In this document: positions 25,135-37,900 of the stretch, piece by piece | Layout of the letters: each line of letters opens with the position of its first letter | How positions within the stretch are numbered: the first letter of the stretch is position 1 | Assembly: GCA_017871115.1 (NCBI GenBank) | Contig: JAFCIZ010000002.1 | Location: forward strand, 2,687,501 to 2,751,500 | Origin: Cunninghamella blakesleeana | Taxonomy: Eukaryota > Mucoromycota > Mucoromycetes > Mucorales > Cunninghamellaceae | Direction: 5' to 3' | DNA length: 64,000 bases | Position numbers and translations under genes: made by a program | Notes under the pieces: model-generated | What the model was told of the DNA's origin: nothing | Seen by the model: only the letters and a program-made list of their open reading frames with translations | The model's database searches: none

Positions 25135-27339
25135 TTAATTACTGTCGTTACTATCAACAACACCTTCTGAAACTCTAGTTACAGCTTTATTTTTACTCTT
25201 CCATGGATATTGATCGCCCCAGGTAATTTTACGGGCATCGCGATATTCTACTTTACCTTGAGATTTTGGAATCACCATTCTTTGAATAGTTCCTAATAAA
25301 TATTTTTTTTAAAAAAGAAAAAAAAATATTAAATGTTATACAAATTACTTTTTTTTATTTTCTATTTTTCATATTAATGCTTGATGAATATTCAATATTT
25401 ATGTAAATACCTGACGTAGAACAAACGTCCATAACGACATGTTTATTTTTTTTCAAAGGCGGTTGTATTAAACGTGGCCAAGTATATGATTTTTCTTCGA
25501 TGGATGATGTAGCTGTATCTATAGATTCTGTTGATGGTCTAGGTTTCCTTCTAAAAATGACATAAGAATATTTTGAATCTTCTGTATTATATTTTGAATG
25601 CTTGGTCTTCATCTAATATTTATAGTAATTAATAATAATAATAGTAATAGTAAAAGAAATTGATTTAGTTTAATTTAATCTATTTCAATATTATTCATTA
25701 TCATTATCCAAATAAATAAAACTGATTATATATATACTTACTAAGAAAGGTGGTCTTTGAACACGCTGAGAGAAATGGCACCAAAATTTCTCTACATTAG
25801 CTTGTGATGAATACATTAGTGGGCAAGGCTTATCATGAGGGCACTAGATGATATATATAAAATAATGTAAAAAAATTAAAAAAAATGAAATTAATATATT
25901 ATATTATATATATTTATATATTATACAAATTATATATATATATATATATTATATTTACAGGTGCAACTACATGAATATCTTCCTTTTCATAATCCAAGAT
26001 CCATTGACGAGCACGTGCAATAGTTGAAAAACCGACAGGTGTACCACGCTCAACTAATACCTAAAATAAAATATAAAAATAAAATGAATTTAATAAAACT
26101 CAGAAGAAAAAAATTTTAGGTTTTTAACAATAAGAAAAAAAAGCTTACTAAAACATCACCAGTTTGATCCCATAAATCTTTTACTGTTGATTGTTGTAAA
26201 GCTAATGAAGTTATTTCACCCAAAGTAAATGCACTGACAACTAAATCTGTTTTTGGAACTCGGGGATCATATGTCATATATCGTTTAAAATCTATATCCT
26301 TTTTTGTTTGCATATCACCTATAATTTTTTTTTAAAAAAAAGTATATAAATAAACATCCAATATAATGTATATTATTTTATTTATTTATTTATTTCATAT
26401 TTATTTTATTTCATTTACTTTCAATATATTCTGCCACACGAAGCATATCCTCAGATAAATCCACACCCGTAACTTTATTAATAGTGTCAAAAGTATTTTT
26501 AGCCGCCCTAATAAACATATATATATATAAAGAATAAATGAAATTAATTTTTAAATATATATATATATATATATTTATATTACATATATAAAAAAAACTA
26601 TAATCTTTCTTATTTATTTAATTATTTACCAAATAGATGTCCCAGGTCCTGTACCAAAATCTAACATAGAAATAGGTGAAAAATCCATAAGTCTATTTTT
26701 AATTTCAAGAAAAATATTTGCGATGGCTGCATAAGTAGATGGTAGTACACCGGCAACATAAGCGGCAGATTCTCGCGGCCCATAAGATAATACATGTGGC
26801 TCAGGTTGAGTTGTTGTTGTTCCTGTGGCTATATTTTTTTTTTTTGGCTTTACTTTTTTATTATTAATCTTTGCTTTATCATAATCGTCTAATTGCAGCC
26901 GGGAAGTTGATCTTAAGGATTCATATAATCGTAAAGCATCCGTTCGTATCAATCTTTTATCAGGCTGCTGATCTATATACTGTGTAATACTTTTTATTAA
27001 AGGTGTTGGCAAATCAACTGAGCCGATCCTTTTTCGTCCAAAATCCGCTTCCTTTGATCCACGGGTGAATTCTTGATTTGAAATTGGTAATTCTTGTAGT
27101 GTTACTTCGCTATAATATAAAATAATAATAATAACAAAGAGTTGTAATTAATATATTGATCAAGAGTTGTTTATTCATATATGCAATAATATATATGATA
27201 CTCACATGTCATTGTTTTCCATATTAAGAGACTGAAGCATTTTTTCGTCAAAAAAAATGACTTTTTCAGAGGATCGCAATAGTGTAGAATGAAAATATCT
27301 TTTGCCAAGATATGATCTATTCCATAATCGTATAGCCAT
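25135..27339 (-). CDS. RSM22: Mitochondrial small-subunit assembly methyltransferase-like protein Rsm22
   Basis: Exons (descending) 27339-27206, 27109-26630, 26507-26419, 26318-26149, 26060-25959, 25843-25742, 25612-25411, 25292-25135; 478 residues. Rsm22/METTL17 acts in mitochondrial ribosome small-subunit assembly. The N-terminus MAIRLWNRSYLGKRYFHS is basic, without acids, as expected for a mitochondrial leader; an upstream extension would need TTG. SAM-fold motif DFGTGPGTSIWAA (about residue 200), then GVDLSEDML and SAFTLGEITS. The C-terminal CPHDKPCPL and WCHFSQRVQRPPF supply the Cys cluster that binds iron-sulphur in this family. The last exon carries GKVEYRDARKITWGDQYPW. Divergent to the Hsp70-like gene, with 283 bp between start codons. 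Confidence 0.92.
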
Positions 27340-27622
27340 ATTGCTTGATAATAATAGAAAAGAAAGAGCGTAAAAAATATTGGTCAACAAATAATATTTT
27401 GAAAAAATTGACTTGCGGGGATTAAAATTATTTTTAAAATATATATAAAAAAATTTAGATCCTCCTTTTTTTTCACTCTTTCCCTTTTTTTATATTTTAT
27501 TATATTTCGTTATATTTTATTTTATTTTAACTCTCCCTTCTTTCTTTTTACACCTTTCTTTTTATTTTCTTTTCTTTTATTCTCTTATTGATTTCTAATA
27601 TAATAAAATATTTATATAGAAT

Positions 27623-27751
27623 ATGGCTATGGAAACACCACCATTTGATTTGGCAGATTATTCATATGTCATAGGAATTGGTAAACTTAAATATCAATAT
27701 TCTTTTAGATAAATAGAGAGTTGTCAAAAATATAAAAAAATATAAAAAAAT

Positions 27752-27782
<31 letters not shown>

Positions 27783-27820
27783 TTGACTATAAATCTATTT
27801 TATTATATTCCTTTTATTAA

Positions 27821-27853
<33 letters not shown>

Positions 27854-30428
27854 TAGATTTCGGTACTACATTTAGTGGATGCTGTTATGCTTTTACCAAA
27901 GACGGTGGTGATGAAATTGTGGATATTACTAGATGGTAAATACTAGAATAACATAAGCTGAGTGGAGGAGTGATTTTAATAATATAATAATATATATATA
28001 AATATATATATATATATTTATATTTGTGCGTGTGCGTGTGTCAAATAAGAAAAAAAAAAGATATATATGTATATAAACAAGGTGTATATTTATATGTGTG
28101 ATAATATATTTGATTTTTTGATATTTAAACTAAAAAAAAAAAAGGTGATTTATTTCTTTTTAACAAACTTTTTTGAGGGGGAGGGGTAATATATATAATT
28201 TTAACAAAAAATCCCCTTAATGATAATGATTTTTATTATTATTATTATTATATTAAACACTTTAATAGGCCAAAACAAATGAATGTCTATCCTAAGACTC
28301 CGACATTATCATTATATCGTAACGGATCCGATAAATTAGTGGCCTGGGGACAGGAAGCTAAAAAGCTATCATTTAAAAGAAACAATACTGATCATTTATT
28401 ATCAAGGTTTAAGTTGCACTTGGATGAAAATTTAGAATTAGCACCTTTACCAAATGGATTAACAGCATTGGACTGTATCACCGATTATTTAGAAGCCTTT
28501 CATACACATGTTACTGGGGAATTACAACGTGGGTTTGCTTCCAATTATGATCAATCAAAATTTAGATACTGTTTAACTGTACCTGCTATGTAAGTCCATT
28601 ATACTATATGTACGGTTATTTTTATTTATTATTATTTTAAAAAAAATAAATTATGAAATGTTTATTTATATGTACCATTACTTTAATCATAAATTAGGTG
28701 GTCAGATAAAGCCAAAGCTACTATGCGTGAAGCTGCTATTCGAGCTGGTATTGTTAATCGATGGGATCACCCCGATCGTCTTATGTTAATTAGTGAACCT
28801 GAAGCTGCTGCTCTTTATTGTGAAAAAAAATCGGACCAATTTAATCTTGGCCATGGTCAACGATTTATGATTTGTGATGCTGGAGGTGGTACTGTAGATT
28901 TAATTGTATTTGAAATCGATGATACGGATGGTAAAGCTCGGTCTTTAAAAGAAGTTACTAAGGGTCAAGGTGATTCTTGTGGTTCTACCTTTTTGGATTT
29001 ACGTATGAGAGATTATTTAAAAAATAGATTTTATCATCATGGAAAAGTTAGTGATACGGCTATGGAAGCAATGATGGAAACTTTTGTTGAAGCTATTAAA
29101 GTAAGTTTATTCATTTTTTTAATTTAAATAAACTAGGAAATAATAGTGATAATAATGGCGATATTGGTGTTCACTCCTATTTTTATTTTTATTAATTATT
29201 TATTTTAGCCACAATTTGACGGTGAAGAAGATCAATTCCTTCCACTTCCAGCATCATTAGGTTTAGGGGATATGGATGATCCTGAAGCTGGTATTGAAGA
29301 TGGCAATTTACATTTACCTGCACAAGAATTAAGAGAATACGTCTTTGAACCAGTAATTCATCAGGTACTTTACCTTATTGATGAACAACTACACCAATCT
29401 CACATTATGTTAGACGCTATCTTTTTAGTTGGTGGATTTGGCCAATCGGTTTATCTATATCGCCGTGTAAGGGATGTCTTTGAACAAAGAGTTGGGTTTA
29501 TTGGCGTCCCTCCAAGAGGTGAATTAGCTGTGGTAAGAGGTGCCGTTTATTTTGGTTTGAATCCTCGTATGGTGACCGAACGTGTCTCCCGAAGAACTTA
29601 CGGTGTGGAAACTCGTATGTTATTTGACCCTAGGAATGATCCAACTGAACAATGTATTAAAGGTGACGATGGGCGTTTATTCTGTAAACAGCGATTTAGT
29701 GTTTATGTACAAAAAGGCCAAGCTATTAAAGTAGACGAATGCGTATCTAAAAACTTTATGATTGCTTATCCAAATGACACTGATACAGGTAAAGTAATAA
29801 TAATTATAATACTAAAATAAATGAATTCGAATGTTTGGTTGATTTTTTTTTTGTTATTTTTTTTATTTTCTCTTATTTTTATGATAATTTACGGTCAGAT
29901 TTATTTGCTTTTGATGCTGAAGGAGAAACACCAAGATTAACAACCGATGCTAATGTATTCAAGGTCGCTAGATTCCCTATTAAAATGCCCAAATTTCATG
30001 GAGTACAAAAAGGTGAACCTATATTTATGACGATTAAAATGTTCTTTGGTCAAACTGAAATAAAAATTGAAGCCCATATTCGAGACAGAGTATTTACTTT
30101 TACTTCAGCATTTGAAACTCTGGAACGTGGTTTACTTGATATCAATGGTCAAGTCTCAGCTATGCAAATAAATAATAATAGTGGCGTTCATGATGGCGGC
30201 CTTGCAGCAATCAGTAGTTCCGGTTCAAATATATCTTCTTATAATGCCTCTCGACCTCCTTCTATACCTGTACAAAATGAATATGGCTACCCTTCACCTG
30301 CTCGATCTTATCCTAGAAGTGAACGTGCTACAGATGATGATACTTTTTATGATGGCGATTCAAAACATTCTACTGGTGTAGGCTCAACTAAAAAGAAACT
30401 CTTTGGTATACTCTCTAAACGAAAATAA
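27623..30428 (+). CDS. Hsp70-like (HSPA12-type) ATPase protein
   Basis: Exons 27623-27680, 27857-27935, 28269-28589, 28698-29100, 29209-29788, 29899-30428; 656 residues. Actin/Hsp70 fold: phosphate-1 loop GIDFGTTFSGCCYAF, phosphate-2 loop CDAGGGTVDLIVFE, and adenosine motif FLVGGFGQSVYLY. The nucleotide-binding part covers about residues 15-430. The C-terminal region is not a canonical Hsp70 substrate domain and no EEVD tail is present; the protein ends in a Ser/Tyr-rich linker and the basic stretch TKKKLFGILSKRK. This matches the HSPA12A/B-like family, expanded in many early-diverging fungi; clients are unknown. Chaperone activity is inferred only from the fold. The second intron is long (27936-28268) and holds TA and TTA repeats. 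Confidence 0.9.
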
Positions 30429-30795
30429 AATGTTAAAAAAAAATATTAAAATGAAATACGTATATAAAACAATACCATAATTTAAAAAAAATTGAATCTT
30501 ATTTTTTTTCAATCACCTTAATCTAACATAATATTTTATTTTAATATTATTACTTAATAATTTATTTATTTTTTCATCTTCATTATTATTATAATTATTA
30601 TTATAACTTTTTAATCTCACTTTTCTCTTTACTCATGTTTTTTATATTTTATTATTACGTATTATTATTATTATTTCTTTTTTTTTTTTTAAAAAAAAAA
30701 AAACACACTCACACTCACACACAAATAAAAATATAAACTTTTTCATTTGCTATTTTTTTAAATATGAACTGTTCCATTTTCTATTTATTTTAGTA

Positions 30796-30859
30796 CATTC
30801 TTTGATCACAAGTTTTAACCTAACCTGAAGATACAGGTTATAAAATATGATCAAGAATG
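30796..30859. other. 64-nt imperfect hairpin
   Basis: Left arm CATTCTTTGATCA... pairs with right arm TGATCAAGAATG. Inside, TAACCTG and CAGGTTA pair perfectly around the loop AAGATA. I count about 23 base pairs with small bulges, and the outer arms contain TGATCA palindromes. It could be a small transcribed hairpin, a 3'-end element, or a tiny MITE-like repeat; the sequence alone cannot tell. Confidence 0.45.
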
Positions 30860-31056
30860 GTTTAATTATCTCACTTTATCTTTTATCTCCCTAATATGGA
30901 TAAAATAAAAAAGAACATTAGAAATTTTCATAAGATAATAAAACTATGGGTTCGATAAAAAAAATGTCTCACAAAATAAGAAATTTATGCAAATAAATAT
31001 TTCCCCTTAAAAATGATTCAAATTAAAAAAAAATCAAACATTTAAAAAAAAATGGT

Positions 31057-31115
31057 AGGACGACGTCTGCTGCCAGTCCTCGTCTTTCTGAAATATAATA
31101 ATTTTTCGGAAAGAC
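31057..31115. other. Two adjacent stem-loops, GC-richer island
   Basis: First stem AGGAC (31057-31061) with GTCCT (31076-31080), holding GACGACGTC near its base. Second stem GTCTTTCTGAA (31082-31092) with TTCGGAAAGAC (31105-31115), 11 pairs including one G-U. The stretch is clearly richer in G+C than its surroundings and is directly 3' of RPL9 (49 bp from its stop). A non-coding RNA or a 3'-UTR element is possible. Confidence 0.4.
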
Positions 31116-31163
31116 ATATCATTTGTGTATCTTTATTAAAACGATAAATAATTATAATTTTTT

Positions 31164-31818
31164 TTATTCTTCTTCAAGAACATTACGTTCTGATACATAA
31201 ATACCATCCAAGAACTTACGAATATCCTTGTTTTTAACAAGACAAGATTGTTGAATATCGGCAGCTAAATTATTATTATTATTTCAAAAAAAAAAAAAAA
31301 GGTTAAAAAACAATGAAGCCATGATTTTTTCCTAAAAAATATTAATGAATTTACATACCTGTTTGAGAGACAGCTTCAAGATCATTGCCAGTTAAAATAA
31401 GTTCATCCTTTTGAGCAGTAGAAGCGGCTACTGTGACACCATCACGCATTTTTACCCGGAAAACGACTTTTTGACCCAAGAAATTACGAATTTCGACTTC
31501 ATTTTCATTAATAATGACATTGATAGGAAAATGAGCATAAACATAACGCATTTTATATTGATATCCTTTAGTCACACCAAGAATTAAGTTATGAATTAAA
31601 GAACGAACTGTACGAATACAAGCAATATGTTTACGACTACCATGATAAACCCCAATACTTAATTTATCTTTACCAAGAAATTTAATTTCAATATTTAAAT
31701 GACGTAAATTTTTTGAAAGGGTACCACGTGGACCGGTTACTGTAACTTTACGAGAATCCACTTTAACTTTTACACCTTGTGGGATTAAAAGTTCTTCTGA
31801 TTTGTAAATATCTTTCAT
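31164..31818 (-). CDS. RPL9: 60S ribosomal protein L9 (uL6)
   Basis: Exons (descending) 31818-31359 and 31264-31164; 186 residues, close to the usual 190. Structural protein of the large ribosomal subunit near the P-stalk base. Family hallmarks: [21 protein letters not shown] near the N-terminus, [29 protein letters not shown] in the middle, the second-repeat motif [34 protein letters not shown], and the terminal FLDGIYVSE. The single late intron falls after SQT|A. The acidic end NVLEEE is normal. It shares a 710-bp divergent promoter region with a kinase gene. Confidence 0.97.
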
Positions 31819-32528
31819 ATTAATTGATTATTATTTGTTTGTTTTAAAAAATAAAATAAAAAATGTAATGAAGTGAAATGGATGGATAGAAAACAAATAA
31901 AAAAAAAGTAAATGGATGGATGAATGGATGGTTAAAAAGAAAAGGAAAGGAAAAAGTAAGAAAAATTAATTTTCCTTTCCCGTATTTTTTTCATTGTTAT
32001 TAATATATGTGAAACCATCTTTAATTCAAATAGCGATAGCCCAGCTATACGGGATGTTTTTTTTTAGTGTATTCTAATGACTTCATTAATTTTTATAAAT
32101 AAAATAAAACATAATATGAGAAAAAATAAATATATATAAAAAGTAAAAATACGGAACCTTACACTGATTTGCACAGCAAATCCCTTGGGATCAAAAAAAG
32201 TATAATCAGAAAAAAATGGGAACTAAATTTTTTGATTTTCTTTATTTAAACTCCGTTAAAATTGATATATATATATAAATGTATATATATATATATATTA
32301 TGATAAAATTTTAGCCCTTTTTTTCCTTCTCTTCCCTTCCCATTTTTTTTTTTTTTCCTCATATTATTATTATATGTTTGTATTATAAGCAACTTTTTAT
32401 TCTATTTTATTATTTGCTATTGAATATATATTATTAATCCATTTGTATATTTTATTTTGTACTTTTTTCTTTATCTCTCTATTTTATAATATTTTTTCAT
32501 TTCATTGATTTATAAATATAATTATATT
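31819..32528. promoter_or_regulatory. Divergent promoter region RPL9 / HAL4-like kinase
   Basis: Contains a compact palindrome pair: GATTTGC-ACA-GCAAATC (32166-32182) overlapping ATCCC-TT-GGGAT (32180-32191). Further left is ATAGCGATAGCCCAGCTAT (32029-32047). A polypyrimidine tract at 32320-32360 precedes the kinase. No coding sequence was seen. Regulatory meaning is inferred only from position and symmetry. Confidence 0.4.
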
Positions 32529-34476
32529 ATGTCTCCAGCTACTACTATTGCTAAACCAAATGATATTACTGGCAATCAATGGGAAGAACATACAACTAAT
32601 ATTATGGATTCAAAATCATTTGACAGTATAGAAAAAGAACCCCATACTATTATTCATTCTACCATTCATCCTTCCAACGTCACCTCCCCACCTAAACGTA
32701 AAAATAGTCGTATTACTCAACTTTTTCATTCGCCTTCACTTAGTATGAGAAAAATAGATAACAGTAATGAACACTTACCTTCTTCACCTATTCCTACTAC
32801 TTCTTCTTCTCATCAACCTGATAATAACAATAATAATAATGATCAAGATAACATCAATACACCAACAAGTAAAAGTAGACGATCATCCATTCATAGCTTT
32901 ATTTTATCGGAAAGCCCTAGCGCTAAATTAAGTAGATCTATAGGTAGTATTTTACGCCACTTTCATCACACTACCTCTTTAACTTCGTCTCAAAGTTCTT
33001 CACCTAATTTAACAGATGATCCATCTAGCAATAATAATCAACATCACTCAGCGACTTCTTCTGGATCACATACACCTATTTATGATCATATCGATCGATT
33101 AGAACGAAAATATGGTCCTTATATTAAACCAGTTGATAAAAAGAAACATCTTGGAGGAAATAAAAAAAATGTTGCAAGTGGTGCTACGGCTGTCATTCGT
33201 TTAGTACGTCATAATCAAACCATTTTGGCTGTAAAAGAATTTATGAAAAAAAGTAAAAATGAAGATGAAAAGGTGTATCGGAAAAGAATGCAAAATGAAT
33301 ACTGTATTAGCAAATCAGTTAGTGGTCATCCCCATGTGGTAGATACAATGGATTTGGTGTTAGATGAACATGATCGTTGGTGTACAGTAATGGAATATGT
33401 AAGTTATTTTCTTTTCTTTTTTGGAATTTTTTTTTTATTTGAATCAAAAAGCATGTGTTAATAGATAAATTTATATAAAATATATAAATTTAGTAATATT
33501 TTATTTATTTACACTTTTTTTCTTTTATGTGTGTGTATTTGCGTTTTATTTTATATTTTTCTATAATTTAGTGTTCAGGAGGCGACTTATTTAATTTACT
33601 AGAAGAACGACCTACATTAACAATTATGGAACAATCTTGTCTTTTTAAACAGCTATTACTTGGTTTACAACACTTACATAAATTGGGTATTGCTCATCGT
33701 GATATTAAACCAGAGAATTTGATTTTGACTCAAGGGGGTACCTTAAAAATAGCTGATTTTGGTGTGGCCAGTGTGGTTCAAACTTGTTTTGAAAAAGAAA
33801 GCCATCCTTGTTATGAATGGTGTGGGTCTGAATCCTTCTGGTATGAAAATATAATAATAACAAAGAGAAAAAAAATACCATCTAATTAAAAAAATTTTAT
33901 ATTTATGTATTCATACATAGGTCACCGGAAATGTGGAAACTATCAACAGCTGATGATCCGTATGACGGAAGAGCTTTAGATTGTTGGAGTGCAGGTATCA
34001 CTTATTATTGTATTCGCTATCATAGTTTACCTTTTAAATGCACTTTTTATAAAGCCCCTCCATACCCAAAACATGCTAAAGTTGGCTCTCCAGCTATGGT
34101 TGCTTATCAAGCTGAAGATGGTGGTGATAAATCTTATCAGCTTTACTTTGATCAGCATCAACAAGATCCCTTACAATGTGATTTATGGAACGGACCACTT
34201 TCTTCTTCTTCATCTTCATCGTCTTCTTCCTCACCAACGCCAACACCAGCAACAACAGCAACAACAGCAATAAAAGAAAAAGATAATGACATGGTTTTAT
34301 CTTTAGAAATTAGATCATGTTTGACTCATTTATTACATCCTGATCCTGAACAACGTTGGACTGTAGATCAAGCTTTAGAATCGGAGTGGATGAAAAATGT
34401 GGAGTTATGTAACGATGGAGAGCTTCCAAATGGTTGGCGTCATTATCATTGTATCCCAACAACCTCAATTAAATAA
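32529..34476 (+). CDS. Fungal Ser/Thr kinase of the HAL4/SAT4 (NPR1-related) group
   Basis: Exons 32529-33398, 33572-33840, 33921-34476; 564 residues. In yeast this group controls potassium uptake and the stability of nutrient permeases at the plasma membrane; the same is inferred here. The N-terminal 190 residues are Ser/Thr/Asn-rich and disordered. Kinase domain: [20 protein letters not shown] lead-in, a loop [14 protein letters not shown] lysine in [48 protein letters not shown], then [10 protein letters not shown] poly-Ser/Thr-Pro insert (coded 34200-34275) lies between the late helices. ATG 32529 is the first in-frame Met; the upstream open codons are not ATG. Confidence 0.9.
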
Positions 34477-34882
34477 AAAAAACTATTTTTCACTATTAAT
34501 TTATTTTTATTCTGTACAATAAACAAATATATATATATATTAATATCATCATCATCATCATACATATATATTTATTTATTATTTATTTATTTATTTATAT
34601 TTATTTTGATCATGTTTATTTTTAGATTAAAGATAAAAGATTAAATTAATAAACAAAAAAAAAAAAAAATAAACATTTCCCATTGGTGATATATTATCTA
34701 AACGCACACACACAGCCTTGAAAAAATGTGAGAAAAATGAGCTTGATAATGAAAATAATTTTAAAATTAAAAGACAGTTGCTAAAACTTTTCTTTTTTAT
34801 GGGATTTGTATTTATATATTTTTATATATATCTTATAATTTATATTTCTGAAGTGATATGTATTATTAATAAATAAATGAAT

Positions 34883-34919
<37 letters not shown>

Positions 34920-34989
34920 TGATTAAATAAATAAAAATAAAAACCAATATTAAAAAAAAGATATGTAGAATCTATGTATCGTGATTTTT
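34477..34989. other. Convergent 3' intergenic region
   Basis: A/T-rich, with TA and TTTA runs (34529-34541, 34560-34600, 34899-34920). It separates the ends of the kinase (+) and EGT1 (-). No gene was seen. Confidence 0.6.
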
Positions 34990-37900
34990 TTAAAGAGAAC
35001 GGCATAATCTAAATCCACTAAAAACATATGGATAAGCAGCTTGATACCAATTTTTAAAACTACTACGTTCACTAATTCGAGGATGAGTAGCCCAAGAACC
35101 ACCCAAAACAATATGATGTTTATCATCGAAAAAGTCAGCCGAGTAACCAGGATATAATTCACTAGCTGTAAACCCTTCATATTTTTTCCAAACCGTACTT
35201 GTCCATTCCCAAACATCACCAACCGTATGAATTTGTTCATTATTTAGGCTAGAAGGTGTCCATGATGCAAATCCGACATTGGGTATATCACGACCTTTTA
35301 ATCCTATTTCATTATTTAGTAATGATTTATCTTGATCTTTCATTGGAATTGTTGCTTCAATAGTATTACGAAAATGAATCCATTCTTCTTCTGTAGGTAT
35401 TCTTAATGTATTATCATTTAAAGAGCTTGTATACTTGACGGCTTGTTGATAAGAGACTTGAACTGGCCAATGAAGGGCGACTTTTAAAGGACACAATCCA
35501 AAACTTGTTTTAACTTTTGGTAATAATTGACTATTACCATTATCAAGTTTCCATGATGCTGGTAAGAAAGTTTCTTTTTCTTTTTCATCTTGAATACTGT
35601 TCCAAAATACCCAATATTCACCATTCGTAATAGGTCTTGATTGTATTTCAAAAGCAGAAACAGGGTGACTTCTTTTAGGATGTTCATTATCCCACCCAAA
35701 TTCATTGATATCTTGCAACTTCCCATCCATGTTTAAATAATCATCATGACCTATATCAACCATGCCTTCTGAAAATGAAATCATAGGAGCCTTAGATAAA
35801 ACAAGCGATTTTATTTCTTCTACTTGTTCATATTTTTCTTTTTGTTGTTCATGTAAGGCTAAGTACCAAGAAGGAGGAGCTACAGGAGGACAATGAATAT
35901 TAGGACTTTGTAACAACATGTATAAAAGTGTTTCCAAATGCATAGCTTCATGTTCAAAACACATCCAAACTACACGAGCATCGCGTTGACGAGAAGGAAT
36001 TAACCAATTAGTAGCATGCTGATAACTTTCAGCTTCCCAGAATAATAAAATTTTTCTTAATCGTAAACGAACAGATTGTTGATAATGTAAAATTGAATCC
36101 ACACTTGGCCAATCTTGATCATTAACAGGTACTTCAGAGTGAGGATTACATTGAGTAGGATCGTCCATATCAGGATCAATGCCACGTTCAAAGATTTCTG
36201 TAAAAACACTGGGTTCTGTGAATTGAGAGGTTACTTTTTTATTATCACCACTTTTACCATGGTGATTATCCAATACTTCATGATCTGTTTGGTGCCTTGT
36301 TATCATTATATCCAAAAATGCAGGGATATGACCAAGATAAAAAATAAAAGGGTGACGAAGAGCTATAGGCCGTTCAAATAACATTGTATCATGGTTTAAC
36401 ATTTGTCGTGTCACCATATCCCAACTTGCCCATAGTTGTTCCCATTCATGTAAAGTAGGTACAGAGGATGGCCAATGCTTATTTCCAATAATATTGATAA
36501 GGCTATCACTAGCCATGCTTGATGACTTCTGTTCCATTATTTGCTGTTGTTGGCTCATCAAAATATCTGTGTCACATACTGTACAACCTAAAAGTTCATC
36601 TTGATGCTGATGTTGATTCTTTTTTTCTTCTTGAGGAAAGAGAGTTTGGATGGTATGTTGATTATCACGTTCAAAATGGAATGGTCGGCATTCAGCCAAA
36701 ACTAATTGATAAAGATGTTTAGAATCTTGCCATTTTTCCACCATATTCAATTCAGAAGTATTAAGTATGTGAGAAATATCCTTATCATCGTATTTATAAG
36801 AATGTTCCACATGAATTAATTCACCTTTTTCAATGAAAATACGAATGGTAGTATCATTGCTATTGTTATCATCAAGGACTCTTCTTTTCTTGATTATATT
36901 TTCATTAATGTTGCTATTATTATTCTTTTTCTGATAAACCAATTGCATATCTTTTTTGGCGCGATAATGAGCAACATGGCGACCTTGGTGTTCTTGATAA
37001 AGAGAATAATATTCGAAATCATCCAAATTAAATAAAGGTTGACCAAGGATTGTATTAATATGATTCAACCCATTCATAATAAATTGCTCTGTTACGCCTT
37101 CTGAATCATGATAAGCCTTTGAAATAATTGAAGCATCATTACGACGATCAAACCCAATAACAAATAAATCGCCAGGCTGTAAACACGTTCTTTGCAATTT
37201 TCTTAAAAAGATGGCGGATTCGCGACGAGATTGATTACCAATAGAACTTCCTAGCCACAATACCATTTTTGGAGTGTTACGACTTGTGTATTGCTGACTA
37301 AGCCATGGAATGCCTTGTTCATAGGTACCTAATAAACCAAACAATTGTACATGTTGAAATTGTCCACCAAGAGAGGATAGTGATTTTTCTAATTCAAATT
37401 GATCTAAATCTAATGCATAGTACGTCACCTGCTTTTGTTTTTTTTCCATGGATTGAAGAATTAGCTTGGTTTTTCTCAGTGACCTAAAATATAAATATAA
37501 ATAATAATAATAAAACAAAATAATAAAAATGTAATTAGTTAAAATATGCTTTGCCTCTTTGCTATTTTATCATTCCTTCTATTTTTAGAATTTATTTTTT
37601 TTTTTAATAAACGCCATTTTTTTTTTTTTTTTTAATATGCGCTTTATATTAATAATTGTACTCAAGTACACACGTTCACACACGTACACAAACACATACA
37701 AAAATATAATATAATACAATGTGCAATGTATAATGTATAATGTACACTTTTATATTTATTTATATATATTTACCCAGCACCCAGTTCAATAAGCACAGTA
37801 CCATTTTTAACTCTATCAGCCAATTCATCAGCATAGCGTTCCAAAATATTTGTTTCACAGTCAGTAAGATAGTATTCATTTAAGTAAGTGATTTGATCAA

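Larger units (their letters stand above)
30429..31163. other. Convergent 3' intergenic region with two hairpin-forming segments
   Basis: Lies between the ends of the Hsp70-like gene (+) and RPL9 (-). Most is A/T-rich (for example a T run then A run at 30678-30704). Two segments stand out by base pairing: 30796-30859 and 31057-31115, listed separately. No open frame of note. Confidence 0.6.

Noticed and set aside
27340..27390. Longer N-terminus for RSM22
   Set aside because: The extension begins with TTG and hydrophobic sequence; ATG 27339 gives a typical basic mitochondrial leader.
36115..36722. Plus-strand frames opposite EGT1
   Set aside because: Antisense shadows of a long, motif-verified exon.
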